This document shows positions 44,619-53,049 of a stretch of 64,000 nucleotides of DNA, one piece after another. Source of the DNA: Rhodococcus tukisamuensis NBRC 100609 (lineage in GTDB: Bacteria; Actinomycetota; Actinomycetes; Mycobacteriales; Mycobacteriaceae); the NCBI RefSeq assembly GCF_001894985.1, contig NZ_BCXG01000006.1:124001-188000 (forward strand), read 5' to 3'. The translations under genes and the position numbers were made by a program. The notes beneath the pieces are model-generated. The model saw only the letters and a program-made list of their open reading frames with translations. It was not told the DNA's origin and did no database searches. Position 1 is the first letter of the stretch. Each line of letters starts with the position of its first letter.

Positions 44619-46495
44619 CAGCAGACTCCGATCGCGTCGAGGTCGAGCAGGGCACGCAGCTCGGTGTCGGGGAGATCGGCCAGTGCCGCCTCGGTGGTTC
44701 CCGTGACCGACTCGGCCAGAGCGCGTTTCGACTCGTGCATGGCAGCGATGTGGTCTTCGATGGTGCCACCGGTGACGAGGGTGTACACGTTGACGGTCCG
44801 CCGCTGACCGATCCGGTGCGCCCGGTCGGTGGCCTGGGCCTCCACGGCCGGGTTCCACCACCGGTCGTAGTGCAGCACATGACTGGCCCGGGTCAGGTTG
44901 AGCCCGAACCCGGCCGCTCGCAGGCTGAGGATCAGGACGGGCGCGGCGTCCGGCCCGGTCTGGAAGTCGTCGACCAGCCGGTCGCGCCGCTCCACGCTCA
45001 GGCCGCCGTGCAGGAACGGGATCGTCCCCGCGCCCAGCTCGGCGGTCAGGTGCGTCGAGAGCAGCTCGCCCATGCCCCGGTACTGGGTGAACACCAGCGC
45101 CCGGTCGCCGTCCGCGACGATCTCCGCAAGCATTTCGGTTGCGCGGTCGAACTTTCCGGACCGCCCGACCAGTTTGCCGCTGTCGCCACCCGGGCCGGCC
45201 TGCGCCGGGTGGTTGCACACCTGCTTGAGCGTCGTCAGCAGGGCCAGGACGTTGCCGCGCCGGGCGATGCCGCTGCCCAGGCCGGAGGCGAACGCGTCCG
45301 CGACGGCGGCGCGGTACAGCCGGGTCTGCTCGTCGGTCAGCGTGCACGCCACCGTCGAGAACTGTTTCGGCGGCAGCTCGGTCGCGACCTGGGACTTGGT
45401 GCGGCGCAACACGTACGGCCCGACGACGGTGGCGAGTCGCTCCGCAGCGGTGCGCGAGCGGCCCGACTCGATGGGCGTCGCGAACCGCTGCCGGAACCGC
45501 GCCCGGGTGCCGAGCACGGCGGGGTTGGTGACGTGGAGGAGTGACCACAGCTCCTCGAGCCGGTTCTCGACCGGGGTGCCGGTCATCGCGACCTTCACCG
45601 TCGCGGGCAGTCGGGCGGCGGCCTTCGCGGCGAGCGACGTCGGGTTCTTGATCTGCTGGGCCTCGTCGAGCACCACGCAGTCCCACGCGACGGCGGTCAG
45701 CTCGTCCGCGTCGGTGCGCAGGACGCTGTAGCTGGTGAGCACCACCGCGGCGTCCGGCACGGTCGCCGGCAACCCGCGGCTCGCGCCGTGGTGCACCACC
45801 ACCGGCAGGTCGGGGGCGAAGCGGCCCAGCTCGCGTCGCCAGTTGCCGATCACCGAGGTCGGGCACACCACCAGGTGCGGCCCGGACCCGGCGCGGGTGG
45901 CCAGCAGCGAGATGGCCTGCAGCGTCTTTCCCAGCCCCATCTCGTCGGCGAGGATGCCGCCGCCCTCACCGGCCAGCGCGCGCAGCCAGGTGACACCGTG
46001 AATCTGGTAGGGCCGCAACGTCACCCGAATCCCGGCGGCGGCCAGCTCGCGGCCGGTGCCGGCCGCGGCGGCGAACTGACGCAGCGTCGAGGCCGCCGTC
46101 CCGACCGCGGTCTCGTCCCCGCGCAGGCAGGCGTGCGCCGCGGTCGGCATCGTCCGCGCCAGCTCCGCCCAGGCCGCGTCGTCGTCCCGGCCGAGCAGCA
46201 GTGCGGCCCGGTGCCACGCCCGCACCGACGCGCCGACCTGGTCCGCGCCGACGTCCAGGCGTCGCAGCGCGGGCAGCACGGCCGACAGGTCCGCCGCCCG
46301 AACCCCCACCGTCCGCGGGGCGACCGTGGCGCCGTCGACCGGGACCGCGAGCCGGCACGTGGTGGCGCTCCCCGGCGGGAGACCGAGCGCGGTCAGCGCC
46401 GACTCGACGTCCGCCACGCCCCACCACGCGAGGGTCGCGAGGGCGGGGACGAAGGTGGCCTGCAGGCGTCCGGGGCCCGCGCTCGACTCGCTCAT
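44618..46495 (-). CDS. SNF2-family ATPase/helicase
   Basis: 625-residue SWI2/SNF2 superfamily ATPase. Motifs: Q-type start IHGVTWLRALAGEGGGILADEMGLGKTLQ (Walker A GLGKT), DEAQQIKN box, GTPVENRLEELWSL, C-terminal lobe ALVFTQYRGMGELL, LSLRAAGFGLNLTRASHVLHYDRWWNPAVEAQATDRAHRIGQ. The N-terminal region before the ATPase is about 160 residues, shorter than in the roughly 1000-residue mycobacterial HelZ type. A DNA-remodelling or repair role is assumed from the family. Coupled with the SWIM gene. Confidence 0.92.
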   Translation of the reverse strand: MSESSAGPGRLQATFVPALATLAWWGVADVESALTALGLPPGSATTCRLAVPVDGATVAPRTVGVRAADLSAVLPALRRLDVGADQVGASVRAWHRAALLLGRDDDAAWAELARTMPTAAHACLRGDETAVGTAASTLRQFAAAAGTGRELAAAGIRVTLRPYQIHGVTWLRALAGEGGGILADEMGLGKTLQAISLLATRAGSGPHLVVCPTSVIGNWRRELGRFAPDLPVVVHHGASRGLPATVPDAAVVLTSYSVLRTDADELTAVAWDCVVLDEAQQIKNPTSLAAKAAARLPATVKVAMTGTPVENRLEELWSLLHVTNPAVLGTRARFRQRFATPIESGRSRTAAERLATVVGPYVLRRTKSQVATELPPKQFSTVACTLTDEQTRLYRAAVADAFASGLGSGIARRGNVLALLTTLKQVCNHPAQAGPGGDSGKLVGRSGKFDRATEMLAEIVADGDRALVFTQYRGMGELLSTHLTAELGAGTIPFLHGGLSVERRDRLVDDFQTGPDAAPVLILSLRAAGFGLNLTRASHVLHYDRWWNPAVEAQATDRAHRIGQRRTVNVYTLVTGGTIEDHIAAMHESKRALAESVTGTTEAALADLPDTELRALLDLDAIGVC

Positions 46496-46704
46496 GTCCG
46501 CCGAGGCTAGCCGTCAGGCGTTCTCCACCGCCAATGAGAAGTGGGTCAGAAGCCGCAGATCAGGTGTGGTTTTCCCGACATTGACGGGTCTAGGATCGTG
46601 CGTCTCTGACGCGGCGGCGATGAGTTTCTGCAGCCGTGTGGGTCTACCTGGTATGCGCCTCCCGTACCCCGCGTGAGGCCCACGAGGACGAGACGGAGCC
46701 CGCC

Positions 46705-47142
46705 ATGACCATCACCCCGCACACCACGTCCGCCCCCGCCGCCACGACAGCCGACGCCGTCACGCCGCGGCAGCGCCTGGCCGGCCGGATCGCCACCGGA
46801 CTGGTCGTGGTCTTCCTGCTGTTCGACTCGGTCACGCACGTTCTGAACGTGGAGCAGGTGCGCACCGCGATGGCGGACCTCGGCTTCGATCCCGGGCTCA
46901 ACCGGGTCTTCGGCGTCGTGCTGCTGGCCTGCCTGGCGCTCTACCTCGCGCCGGTCACCTCGATGCTCGGCGCGGTCCTGCTGACCGGGTACCTGGGCGG
47001 CGCTGTCGCCACCAACCTGCTCACCGAGCAGCCGATCCTGAGCACCACGCTGTTCCCGATCTACACCGGGATCCTGGTGTGGGGCGGGCTGTACCTGCGC
47101 GACGCCCGGGTCCGCTCGGTCATGCCGCTGCTGCGCGGCTAG
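46705..47142 (+). CDS. DoxX-like membrane protein
   Basis: 145 residues, four predicted membrane helices (LAGRIATGLVVVFLLFDSVTHV, FGVVLLACLALYLAP, SMLGAVLLTGYLGGAVATNLL, TLFPIYTGILVWGGLYLRD) in the DoxX/DUF4267-like fold. The tyrosine/leucine pattern TGYLGGAVATN is typical. ATG 46705 follows CGGAG at 7 nt; an upstream in-frame start would add an unlikely hydrophilic piece. Function unknown. Convergent with the ABC importer, sharing a 20-bp perfect terminator. Confidence 0.82.
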   Translation: MTITPHTTSAPAATTADAVTPRQRLAGRIATGLVVVFLLFDSVTHVLNVEQVRTAMADLGFDPGLNRVFGVVLLACLALYLAPVTSMLGAVLLTGYLGGAVATNLLTEQPILSTTLFPIYTGILVWGGLYLRDARVRSVMPLLRG

Positions 47143-47157
47143 TCAGGCAGCTCCGCT

Positions 47158-47204
47158 GCTCGTGCGCGGTTGACGGGTCAGAGCCCCGTCAACCGCGCAC
47201 GAGC
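47158..47204. terminator. 20-bp perfect bidirectional terminator
   Basis: A 20-nt arm (47158-47177, starting GCTCGTGCGCGG) has its exact reverse complement at 47185-47204, with a 7-nt loop. It begins 15 nt after the DoxX-like stop and its right arm encodes the last residues and stop of the ABC ATPase. Strongest hairpin in the window. Confidence 0.8.
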
Positions 47205-48001
47205 GCGTCAGCGCCTTCGCCCGCCCCGCACAGCACCACCATCGGACGCCCCGTTCGTGGATGGGGTTGCACCAGGGCGTCGAGGCCGTAGACGTCCGCC
47301 AGCAGTTCGGCGGTGAGTACCGACTCCGTCGGACCCTCGGTGACGACCCGGCCGTCGCGCAGCACCACGAGGTGATCGCAGTACATGGCGGCCAGGTTCA
47401 GGTCGTGCATCGCGGCGACAGTGGTTAGCCCGCGGGCCCGGATCAGTTCGAGCAGTTCCAGCGACGCCGAGACGTCGAGGTGGTTGGTGGGCTCGTCCAG
47501 CAGCAGCACGCAGGGGCGCTGCGCGAAGGCGCGGGCCAGCTGGGTCTTCTGCTTCTCGCCGCCGGACAGGCTCTGCCACAACCGGTGTCGCAGGCCGGTG
47601 ATTCCGGCCGTCGCGAGGCAGTCGGTGACCAGTTCACCCGTGCCGAGCGCGGCGGGGCGGGCCCAGCCGCCACGGTGCGGGATGGCACCGAGTTCGACGA
47701 TCTGTTCCACCGTCAGGTCCAGTTCGGTGGCCGAATGCTGTTCCACCAGTGCGACGGTGCGGGCGAACTCGCGCCGGTGCATCGCGGTCGCCGGGACGTC
47801 GCCGATCAGCACCCGTCCGCTGTCGGGACGTTCGAGCCGGGCGATGGTCGACAGCAGCGACGTCTTGCCCGATCCGTTCGGCCCGATCAGCCCGGTGACC
47901 CGCCTGGCCGGGGCCGTGCACGACACGCGGTCGAGGATCCGCGTGCCGCCGGCGGACCAGGTGATGTCCTCGACCCGGATCTCCGGAGAGTGGTGCGTCA
48001 T
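47189..48001 (-). CDS. ABC importer ATPase (FecE/BtuD type)
   Basis: 270 residues. Walker A LIGPNGSGKTSLL, Q-loop VALVEQHSATELDLTVEQIV, signature LSGGEKQKTQLARAFA, Walker B VLLLDEPTNHLDV, H-loop AAMHDLN. Type II (siderophore/B12) importer ATPase. The ATG overlaps the permease stop. The gene set SBP-permease-ATPase belongs to the group often annotated as an F420-0 transporter, but the cobalamin riboswitch upstream argues for a corrinoid (see findings). The C-terminal residues LVRG and the stop are encoded in the shared terminator. Confidence 0.92.
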   Translation of the reverse strand: MTHHSPEIRVEDITWSAGGTRILDRVSCTAPARRVTGLIGPNGSGKTSLLSTIARLERPDSGRVLIGDVPATAMHRREFARTVALVEQHSATELDLTVEQIVELGAIPHRGGWARPAALGTGELVTDCLATAGITGLRHRLWQSLSGGEKQKTQLARAFAQRPCVLLLDEPTNHLDVSASLELLELIRARGLTTVAAMHDLNLAAMYCDHLVVLRDGRVVTEGPTESVLTAELLADVYGLDALVQPHPRTGRPMVVLCGAGEGADALVRG

Positions 48002-49056
48002 GAGGTGGCTCCCCGTCGTCGGAGCAGCCACACGAACGCCGGCACCCCGACGACGGCGGTGACGATACTGATCGGCAGTTCCCGCCCGGGCATGACCGTG
48101 CGGGCGGCGATGTCGGCCCACACCAGCAACAGGGCGCCCACCAGAGCGACCACCGGGAGCAGGCGCGCGTGCAGCGGCCCGACGAGCATCCGGGCCGCGT
48201 GCGGCACCACGAGTCCGACGAAGCCGATGATGCCGGCCTGCGCCACCAGCGCCGCCGTGCACAGTGACGCCACCACGTACAGCACCCAGCGCGACCGCTC
48301 GACGTTGGTGCCGAGGCTCGCGGCGGCACGCTCACCGAACGCGAACGAGTCCAGTACCCGGCCGTAGGCCAGGAAGATCGTCATCGTCGCGGCGACGACG
48401 ACGAGGATGCCGACCAGACCCGACCAGCGCACGCCGGCCACCGAGCCGAGGGTCCAGTTCAGCACCCGGTGGGCGGAGTCGCGGTCGCCGAACAGCACCA
48501 ACGCCGACGTCAGCGCCGCGGCCAACTGCCCCACCGCGATACCGGCGAGGACGAGTCGACCGGGCAGCAGCGCCCCGGACCGGGACGTCGCGATGACGAA
48601 CACCAGCAGCAGGCTCCCGAGGGCACCGAGGAATGCTGCGGACGAGACGGCGCCGAATCCCAAGGCGCCCACCGCACTCGCGCCGGTCGTCAGCGCCAGG
48701 ACCGCACCCAACGACGCGCCCCCGGACATGCCGAGCAGATAGGGGTCGGCCAGCTGGTTGCCGGTCAGCGACTGCAGCACCGCGCCGCACAGGGCGAGCC
48801 CCGCGCCGATCGCCGCGGCCGCCAGCACCCGCGGCATCCGCAGGTCCACGACGATGTGGGTGGTGAGCAGATCAGTGCCCGGGCCGATGCCGAGGCGTCC
48901 GGCGATCGACTCGACGACCGTGCCGATCGACAGGTCGGCCGCGCCGATCGCGACCCCGGCTGCGCAGCTCACCACGAGCAGCGCGACCAGGATCACCGAC
49001 CAGCCGGTGCTGGTCGCCGCGGCTACCCGGGCCGGCACCCGGGTCGTCGGACTCAT
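47998..49056 (-). CDS. ABC importer permease (FecCD/BtuC type)
   Basis: 352 residues with about ten hydrophobic helices. FecCD signatures: RMPRVLAAAAIGAGLALCGAVLQSLTGNQLADPYLLGMSGGASLGAVLAL, GSVAGVRWSGL, and the ATPase-coupling region AGIIGFVGLVVPHAARMLVGPLHARLLP. ATG 49056 overlaps the substrate-binding-protein stop (ATGA). Forms a homodimeric channel in this family. Part of the same riboswitch-controlled operon. Confidence 0.93.
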   Translation of the reverse strand: MSPTTRVPARVAAATSTGWSVILVALLVVSCAAGVAIGAADLSIGTVVESIAGRLGIGPGTDLLTTHIVVDLRMPRVLAAAAIGAGLALCGAVLQSLTGNQLADPYLLGMSGGASLGAVLALTTGASAVGALGFGAVSSAAFLGALGSLLLVFVIATSRSGALLPGRLVLAGIAVGQLAAALTSALVLFGDRDSAHRVLNWTLGSVAGVRWSGLVGILVVVAATMTIFLAYGRVLDSFAFGERAAASLGTNVERSRWVLYVVASLCTAALVAQAGIIGFVGLVVPHAARMLVGPLHARLLPVVALVGALLLVWADIAARTVMPGRELPISIVTAVVGVPAFVWLLRRRGATS

Positions 49057-50027
49057 GCCCCGTTGCCGCCCAGCTGCTTGGCGACCAGGCTCGCGCCCTC
49101 GATGGTGCGCGGTCCCGGCGTGCTCGCCGAGAACGGGACCACGACGAACGCGTCGTCGCGCACGGCCTTCAGATCCTTCAGGGCCGGGTCGCTCCGCATG
49201 TAGTTCTTCTTCTCCTCGGCCGTGTCCCACGACGCGTCAGCGAGGACGATGACGTCGGGGTTCGCGGCCAGCACCGTCTCCCAGCTGCCGTCGAGCCACG
49301 CGCCGTTGGCATTCGCGAAGATGTTGGTGCCGCCGACCGCATCGATGATCAGCTGCGGTCCGCCGGCGTTGCCGCCGACGTGCGGGGTGTCGGTGTTGCT
49401 GTCGTACCAGAAGATGCTCTTGCCCTTCGCGGGCGCCGCGGCCTCGATGCCGCTGAGGGTCTCGCGCATCTGCGCGACGACGGCGTCGGCCTCGGACTCG
49501 CGGCCGAACAGGGTCCCGTGGTCGGTGATCTCGGTGCCGATCGAATCCCAGGACACGGCGGGACGGGTCGACTTGTCCTTGCAGCCGAACGGAGAGACGT
49601 AGGTGGCGACACCGAGGGCGTCGAACGACTCGTGCGAGCCGACGGCCTTGTCGTCGAACGCGCTCGAGTACGACGCGAGCACCAGGTCGGGCTTGACCTC
49701 GAGCAGGGCCTCGCGGCTCGGGTAGTCCTTCTCGTCGAGCGCCGGGACCTGTGCGTAGGCGGAGGCCCACTGCGGTGCGATGGTGTCGTCGAGGTAGGCC
49801 GTGCCGGCCATCCGGTCCTGGGCGCCGATCGACAGCGCCGTCTCGGTGGCGCCCTGGTTGAGGGTGACGCCGCGCTCGGCGGGTCCGTCGAGGGTGACGG
49901 CGCGACCGCAGTTCTGCAGGGAGATCGCAGCGGTGTCGCCGTCGGAGTCCGACGACCCGCCACACGCGGACAGGGTGAGGGCGGCAGCGATCGACAGTGC
50001 CGTGGAGGAGATGACCCGGGGGGACAT
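49053..50027 (-). CDS. ABC importer substrate-binding lipoprotein (corrinoid candidate)
   Basis: 324-residue class III binding protein. From ATG 50027: signal peptide MSPRVISSTALSIAAALTLSAC with lipobox Cys22, then two lobes (GATETALSIGAQDRMAGTAYLDD, YPSREALLEVKPDLVLASYSSAF, KSIFWYDSNTDTPHVGGNAGGPQLIIDAVGGTNIF, ANPDVIVLADASW). The WYDSxTDTPxVG block is typical of proteins annotated as F420-0 binding. Start is uncertain: TTG 50063 has a GGAAGG site 9 nt upstream that falls in a small hairpin just after the riboswitch, and ATG 50096 is also in frame. First gene of the importer operon. Confidence 0.88.
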   Translation of the reverse strand: MSPRVISSTALSIAAALTLSACGGSSDSDGDTAAISLQNCGRAVTLDGPAERGVTLNQGATETALSIGAQDRMAGTAYLDDTIAPQWASAYAQVPALDEKDYPSREALLEVKPDLVLASYSSAFDDKAVGSHESFDALGVATYVSPFGCKDKSTRPAVSWDSIGTEITDHGTLFGRESEADAVVAQMRETLSGIEAAAPAKGKSIFWYDSNTDTPHVGGNAGGPQLIIDAVGGTNIFANANGAWLDGSWETVLAANPDVIVLADASWDTAEEKKNYMRSDPALKDLKAVRDDAFVVVPFSASTPGPRTIEGASLVAKQLGGNGA

Positions 50028-50105
50028 ACGCGAGCGAGCTCGCGACGAAACGAGGGTGCGCAAAGCGACCCGCCTTCCATGACTCGTGGAAAACATCAGG
50101 GCTGC

Positions 50106-50267
50106 GTCACGGCCGGTCTCCTGGCTTCGCAGGGATAGCCGGCGACCGCACCTTCCCAGATGCCTGCGCACCCAGTGGTCGGAGCTCGAGCCCCAAGCGG
50201 TCGACGTACCTGCTCACAGTGGCGAGTACCGCGCCGGTTTCACACCGGACTTCCCGAACACCGTGAC
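50106..50267 (-). ncRNA. Cobalamin (adenosylcobalamin-type) riboswitch
   Basis: On the - strand, P1 is closed by GTCACGG (complement of 50261-50267) and CCGTGAC (complement of 50106-50112). Inside come the conserved core GGGAAGTCCGGTGTGAAACC, the hallmark GCCACTG (50217-50223) after CGGTACTC, a GGGAAGG later on, and the 3' AAGCCAGGAGACCGGCC box (50111-50129). These are the hallmarks of cobalamin riboswitches. Downstream, TTCCA...TGGAA (about 50075-50092) can form a stem overlapping the GGAAGG site, suggesting translational control of the importer. Only 12 nt separate it from the aftA stop. Confidence 0.9.
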
Positions 50268-50279
50268 GACAAGTGGACC

Positions 50280-52229
50280 CTAACCGACGCGGGTGACCAC
50301 CACGAAAGGCCCGACCTCGGTGACCGAGAACCGCGGGTCCTCGAACAGCTTCTCCGGGAACGTCACGGTGTAGCGGCGCACGTTCGGGTCGTTCGGGTAC
50401 ACGTCCTCCGCGAGGCGCAGGGTGTACCCGTCGTCGGACTGCCGGAAGACGAACGTGTCGGGGCCGCGCAGGCCGGTCGCGTCCATCGCCTCGATCAGCT
50501 CGTCCGGGGTCTGCAGTTCCGTCCAGGACTCGATGTAGGCGGCCCGCTTGTCGAACTGCGCCAACGGGTTTGCGTAGTGCGAGGTGAGCCCCTGGAACCC
50601 GAAGTACGGGTAGAAGCTCAGGAAGCTGGTGTCGGCGGTGAGCACCACGGTGTCGGACCGCGGGCCGGGGCGCTGCGCCTGGATCGCCTCGTCCACCGCC
50701 GCGTAGTAGGCGGCGGCGCCCGGCGGACGCTGGTCCGCGCGCACCCCGTCGCCGTCCGTGTCGGTGTAGGCGATGGTGATCTCCGGCGCCAGCAGGTGCG
50801 GGATGGACTGGGCGAACGCGACCGCGCCGAGCGCGCCCACCGCCACCACCGCGGCCTTGACCCGGGGGTTCTCGCTGGTCGCTAGGATCAGCCAGCGGGC
50901 GAAGTCGACGAAGCCGAAAACACCTGCGGCGCCGAGCAACACGATGAGCACCGGCTCGAGCCGGAAGGACAGCAGGGTGGTGCCGACCGCCGTCGCCGCC
51001 ATCGACATCAGGACCCACAGGTACGCCGCGACCACGCCGAGGCCCAGCGCCTGCGCGCGCCGCGAGGAGGCGGCGCGACCGGCCAGCCACACCGTGCCGA
51101 GCAGGCACAGCGCCCCGGTCAGGTCGCCGTCGAACATCGGCAGCGGCAGGTCCGCGCCGGCCTCGGGCAGGTAGTGGGTGGCGGAGCCGGTGCCCGACAG
51201 CGTGCCGGTTCGCAGCGCGCTGAGGAACGGCAGCCACACGATCAGCGCGATCAGGCCGGAGATCACTCCGGCCGCGGCCAGGCGCACCAGCGGGCCGAGG
51301 GCCGCCCGCCACGATCCCTGCGCGCGGACTGCGAGACCCGCCGCGACCAGGGCCATCACCGTCACCGCGAAGGCCGCGTAGCCCAGGTAGAGCGTGTAGA
51401 AGGTGGCGGCGAGGCCGAGGAACAGTCCGGTGCCCACGACGGCGCCCCACCCGCCGGACCCGGTCTCCCCGGGCCGGTAGAGCCCGCCCCACGCCAGCAG
51501 CAGCACCGGCGGCAGCAGCACCACCAGGATCGCGCTGTAGGCCTCGGGCGAGGCGTACCCGACCGTCAGCGCAGTCGTCGCGATCGTGGCCAGCACGGCG
51601 AGGTCGGCGCGGATCAGCCTGGACCACAACACGAGTGCGATCACCGACGCCACCGCGAGCGACGCGATCGCGTACGGCTTGAATGCCTCCCAGCCGTCCA
51701 TGCCGAGCAGGTTCGCGACCCGCCCGCCGAACCAGAACCAGCCGGCCGGGTAGAACGACGGCAGGTCCGCGTAGGTCATGTCCTTCAGGGCCGCGGTGTC
51801 CGTCATCCGGGTGAGGAACTCGGTGCGGAACTCCTGGTCCACCGAGACGCCGTGCAGGTACAGCTTGGTGGCGGCCAGCGGCATGCCGAGGGTGACGGTG
51901 ACGAACCCGGACACCCCGGCCCAGGACAGCACCCTCGCCACGCTGGTCGCGCGGCGTCGGCGCAGCAGCCACACCGACAGCGCCAGCACCGACAGCGTGA
52001 GGACCTGGCCGACCGTGGTCAGCGCGCGGGTGACGTTGGAGGAGTTGAACGCCGGCCACTGGACCGCCGAGAAGGCGACCAGTCCGACGGCGGCGACGAC
52101 CACCGCAACGAGCGCCGCCAGCACCATCTCCCCGGCGGCGGACGCGGCCCGGCGAGCGGGCTGGACGTGGCTGGGGGAGACGGGGCTGGCGGCGGTGGTC
52201 GTCACGACTCGAGAGTTTAGGCGTTGCAC
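50280..52229 (-). CDS. aftA: Galactan 5-O-arabinofuranosyltransferase AftA
   Basis: GT-C membrane enzyme of 649 residues that places the first arabinose on galactan (Rv3792). Recognised by long family-specific stretches: WPAFNSSNVTRALTTVGQV, GMPLAATKLYLHGVSVDQEFRTEFLTRMTDTAALKDMTY with the catalytic DQEF/RTE region, FYPAGWFWFGGR, LSFRLEPVLIVLLGAAGVFGF, and the C-terminal ITIAYTDTDGDG, FQGLTSHYANPLAQFDKRA, YTLRLAEDVYPNDPNVRRYTV. Start is GTG 52229 or GTG 52205; neither has a clear ribosome-binding site. Third gene of the dprE1-dprE2-aftA unit, separated from dprE2 by a hairpin repeat. In mycobacteria it adjoins emb; here about 18 kb separates them. Confidence 0.96.
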   Translation of the reverse strand: MQRLNSRVVTTTAASPVSPSHVQPARRAASAAGEMVLAALVAVVVAAVGLVAFSAVQWPAFNSSNVTRALTTVGQVLTLSVLALSVWLLRRRRATSVARVLSWAGVSGFVTVTLGMPLAATKLYLHGVSVDQEFRTEFLTRMTDTAALKDMTYADLPSFYPAGWFWFGGRVANLLGMDGWEAFKPYAIASLAVASVIALVLWSRLIRADLAVLATIATTALTVGYASPEAYSAILVVLLPPVLLLAWGGLYRPGETGSGGWGAVVGTGLFLGLAATFYTLYLGYAAFAVTVMALVAAGLAVRAQGSWRAALGPLVRLAAAGVISGLIALIVWLPFLSALRTGTLSGTGSATHYLPEAGADLPLPMFDGDLTGALCLLGTVWLAGRAASSRRAQALGLGVVAAYLWVLMSMAATAVGTTLLSFRLEPVLIVLLGAAGVFGFVDFARWLILATSENPRVKAAVVAVGALGAVAFAQSIPHLLAPEITIAYTDTDGDGVRADQRPPGAAAYYAAVDEAIQAQRPGPRSDTVVLTADTSFLSFYPYFGFQGLTSHYANPLAQFDKRAAYIESWTELQTPDELIEAMDATGLRGPDTFVFRQSDDGYTLRLAEDVYPNDPNVRRYTVTFPEKLFEDPRFSVTEVGPFVVVTRVG

Positions 52230-52232
52230 AGC

Positions 52233-52273
52233 TGTGCGCTTTTTGGTACTTGGAGCAACCAGAAAGGCGCACA
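52233..52273. repeat. Intergenic hairpin, copy B of the dispersed repeat
   Basis: TGTGCGCTTTTTGGT (52233-52247) and ACCAGAAAGGCGCACA (52258-52273) form a stem of about 15 bp with one bulge. Read on the - strand the core CTTTCTGGTTGCTC then ACCAAAAAG matches copy A at 37193-37218. A second small hairpin, GGCGGC/GCCGCC (52274-52288), overlaps the dprE2 stop. Both lie between dprE2 and the aftA start and could attenuate or end transcription. Confidence 0.6.
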
Positions 52274-52287
52274 GGCGGCGGAGCCGC

Positions 52288-53049
52288 CTAGATCGGCAGC
52301 TTGCGGAAGACCGCCCGCGGCACGTGGCGCAGCGCCATCATCACGAAGCGCCAGGGACCGGGGGTCCAGACGATCTCCTTGCCCTTGTCGGACGCGGCGA
52401 CGGCGAGCGTGGCGACGATGTCCTTGTTCACCGTCAGCGGGGCCTCCTTGACGTGGGCGCTGAACTGGGTGCGCACCATGCCGGGACGGACCACCGTCAC
52501 CCGCGGGCCGAACTTGGCCAGGGCCTCGCCCAGGCCGAGGTAGAAGCCGTCGAGGCCGGCCTTGGTGGAGCCGTAGACGAAGTTGGCACGCTTGACGCGC
52601 TCGCCGGCCACCGAGGACATCGCGATGATGCGCCCGAAGCCCTGCGCCTTCATCTTCTCGCCGACCAGCACGCCGACCGATACAGCGGCGGTGTAGTTGA
52701 CGTTGGCCACCAGCACTGCCTTGCGCTGGTTCTGCCACAGCTCCTCGGCGTCGCCGTCCAGGCCGAAGGCGACGATCGCGACGTCGACGTCGCCCTTCTG
52801 CCAGGCCTCGTCGATCACCTTGGGGTGGCTGTCGGTGTCCACGGCGTCGAAGTCGATCACGTCGACCTCGGTGGCGCCCTTGGCCTTCAGCTGCGCGACC
52901 GCGCCGTCACGGCCCGGGTCGCCGGGCAGCGCGGCCAGGATCACCCGCACCGGAGCCTTCTTCAGGTACTCCTCGCAGATGGCCAGGCCGATCTCGGAGG
53001 TGCCGCCGAGGAGCAGGAGCGTCTGGGGGTTACCCACGGCGTTGATCAC
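52288..53049 (-). CDS. dprE2: Decaprenylphosphoryl-2-keto-beta-D-erythro-pentose reductase
   Basis: NADH-dependent short-chain dehydrogenase, second half of the DPR-to-DPA epimerisation with DprE1. 253 residues (254 in M. tuberculosis). Seen: [22 protein letters not shown] (cofactor loop), [40 protein letters not shown], catalytic [26 protein letters not shown] with Ser, Tyr and Lys, and the conserved C-terminus [23 protein letters not shown] 53049 overlaps the dprE1 stop (GTGA), giving coupled translation of the two partner enzymes. Confidence 0.97.
   Translation of the reverse strand: MINAVGNPQTLLLLGGTSEIGLAICEEYLKKAPVRVILAALPGDPGRDGAVAQLKAKGATEVDVIDFDAVDTDSHPKVIDEAWQKGDVDVAIVAFGLDGDAEELWQNQRKAVLVANVNYTAAVSVGVLVGEKMKAQGFGRIIAMSSVAGERVKRANFVYGSTKAGLDGFYLGLGEALAKFGPRVTVVRPGMVRTQFSAHVKEAPLTVNKDIVATLAVAASDKGKEIVWTPGPWRFVMMALRHVPRAVFRKLPI

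Noticed and set aside
44049-45866. 605-residue - strand frame including the SWIM protein
   Set aside because: The N-terminal part is an out-of-frame shadow of the SNF2 gene; the ATGA overlap at 44618 sets the SWIM start.
35675-50267. Prophage or integrative element
   Set aside because: No integrase, phage structural gene, conjugation gene, tRNA or att repeat was seen; only one IS element and an HNH protein.
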